A DNA stretch of 11,931 nucleotides from Candidatus Peribacter sp. UBA6535. Lineage in GTDB: Bacteria; Patescibacteriota; Gracilibacteria; Peribacterales; Peribacteraceae. Below, one piece after another: positions 10,975-11,931 of this stretch. The stretch is taken from positions 1-11,931 of the forward strand of contig DJKT01000018.1 of NCBI GenBank assembly GCA_002436205.1, read 5' to 3'. Every line of letters begins with the position of its first letter. Position 1 is the first letter of the stretch. The position numbers and the translations under genes were made by a program. The notes beneath the pieces were generated by a model, which ran no database searches, was not told the origin of the DNA, and saw nothing but the letters and a program-made list of their open reading frames with translations.

Positions 10975-11931
10975 ATGAAATTTTTGTGTAAAACCTCAGA
11001 ACTTCTTCACTCACTCAATCTTGTGAGTCGTGCAATATCAGGACAACAAGCATTACCAATACTTGGAAATGTATTAATTAAAGTTGAAGGAAAACGATGC
11101 CAGATAAGTGCGACAGATTTAGAGTTAAGTATTATCACAAGTTTTGAAGCAAATATTGAAAATGAAGGTTCAATAACAGTTCCTGCAAAAGCTATTGTAA
11201 ACTTTGCTCAATACAATAGTGATAATGAGGTACTATTAGAAACATCAGAAGGAACACAGTTACAATGCACCTCTGCACACGCAAAAACAGTTATATCAGG
11301 AGAATCAGCAAGTGAATATCCAACCATTACTCCTATAGAAAGAGAGACAAACTTTTCTCTAGAAGCACAACCACTTCTTGAGGCATTGCATATGGTGACA
11401 TTTGCATCAGCAAAAACAACACTCCGTCCAGTACTTGCTGGTGTGTATGTACACACTAATAAGGAAAATCTCATCTTAGTTGCTACAGATAGTTACAGAC
11501 TTTCTGAGTACACCATTAAAACTGATGGAATTGGGGGTGACATTTCCTGCATTATCCCTGCAAAAGTTTTAGAAGAATTAAAAAGTATTCTTGGGTCTTA
11601 TAAAGGTGAAAAGAAAGAAAAAGAGGGAGACATCGCTCCTAAAACCAAAGTATCTAAGGTGGATATTGCACTAAGCACTCAACAAATCGAAGTAAAAATT
11701 GGCAACACCCAACTCCTTTCTCGTCTTATTGATGGAAAGTTCCCAGATTACAAACAAATAATTCCCAATGATAAAAAAACCAAATCTGCAATTAAAACAA
11801 AAGATTTGGCAACTATTACAAAACGTATGCACTACTTTGCCAAGGAGACGAACAACAATCTCACATTTACCGTACGGAAGAGTGACAACACTATTCATCT
11901 TACAACTCCTCATACCCAAGCAGGTCGTGAT
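10975..11931 (+). CDS. dnaN: DNA polymerase III beta subunit (sliding clamp), 3' end outside window
   Basis: The frame is open from the ATG at 10975 to the window edge: 319 residues of a protein usually about 365-380 long. It is the ring-shaped clamp that tethers DNA polymerase III to DNA. Family landmarks include the N-terminal KTSELLHSLNLVSRAI...LPILGNVLI, ATDLELSI (47-54), ITVPAKAIVNF (67-77), RPVLAGVYV (151-159), ATDSYRLS (170-177), IIPAKVLEEL (193-202) and RLIDGKFPDYKQIIP (250-264). A Lys/Glu-rich insertion (about 209-228, GEKKEKEGDIAPKTK) extends a domain II loop. The gene is visibly more AT-rich than genes to its left. Only a weak -10 candidate (TATTCT, 10960-10965) lies before the start, and no Shine-Dalgarno sequence is seen. 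Confidence 0.95.
   Translation, partial: MKFLCKTSELLHSLNLVSRAISGQQALPILGNVLIKVEGKRCQISATDLELSIITSFEANIENEGSITVPAKAIVNFAQYNSDNEVLLETSEGTQLQCTSAHAKTVISGESASEYPTITPIERETNFSLEAQPLLEALHMVTFASAKTTLRPVLAGVYVHTNKENLILVATDSYRLSEYTIKTDGIGGDISCIIPAKVLEELKSILGSYKGEKKEKEGDIAPKTKVSKVDIALSTQQIEVKIGNTQLLSRLIDGKFPDYKQIIPNDKKTKSAIKTKDLATITKRMHYFAKETNNNLTFTVRKSDNTIHLTTPHTQAGRD

Noticed and set aside
1..11931. Alternative genetic code with TGA as glycine, as in Gracilibacteria
   Set aside because: TGA works as the stop of pyrB (inside the ATGA overlap) and of the hydrolase gene, and no conserved reading frame needs in-frame TGA to be read through.
1..11931. tRNA, rRNA or other structured RNA genes
   Set aside because: No cloverleaf with a conserved T-loop, no rRNA-like conserved segment and no riboswitch-like long leader was seen. 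The leaders are too short for one.

Overview
The window looks like a compact bacterial chromosome segment, probably from a Patescibacteria/CPR lineage (Peregrinibacteria- or Peribacteria-like). That placement is inferred. It rests on very short gene gaps, few Shine-Dalgarno sequences, a free-standing S23-type four-helix-bundle gene set in CGAAAT-rich repeats, and a standard genetic code in which TGA works as a stop. No rRNA gene is present to settle the taxonomy. 

Layout, left to right. Positions 16-764 hold two minus-strand DksA/TraR-like zinc-finger genes. A divergent promoter region separates them from a plus-strand pair: an MscS-like membrane channel (863-1690) and an N-formylglutamate amidohydrolase (1694-2479). 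That pair meets head-on, with overlapping stop codons, a minus-strand pyrB-pyrC operon for pyrimidine synthesis (2476-4496). Back-to-back promoters then serve pyrB and a Wzx/MATE-type polysaccharide flippase (4563-6011). A secreted, C-terminally anchored FN3/Ig-like surface protein follows (6072-7502). Next is a four-helix-bundle gene (7614-7973) between 18-nt inverted repeats. The right repeat runs into the 5' end of a ComEC-type metallo-beta-lactamase-fold hydrolase (7980-8888), which also carries a REP-like palindrome in frame. A small exported protein (8891-9223, minus) and a sugar-1-phosphate nucleotidylyltransferase/acyltransferase-like fusion (9336-10622) come next. 

The right end looks like the chromosomal replication origin. 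A 352-bp gap (10623-10974) holds one perfect and several near-perfect DnaA boxes, an AT-rich stretch and a DnaA-trio-like tract. It is followed directly by dnaN, which runs off the window edge. No dnaA gene is seen here. 

How the parts fit: pyrB and pyrC are coupled by an ATGA overlap and catalyse consecutive steps. The flippase, FN3 protein, exported small protein and nucleotidyltransferase all point to cell-envelope work. The most coherent regulatory signal is that most recognisable promoters place the -10 hexamer only 7-12 nt before the start codon, which predicts leaderless or nearly leaderless mRNAs. The most unusual structural signals are the four-helix-bundle repeat unit, the protein N-terminus apparently built from its repeat, and the oriC.
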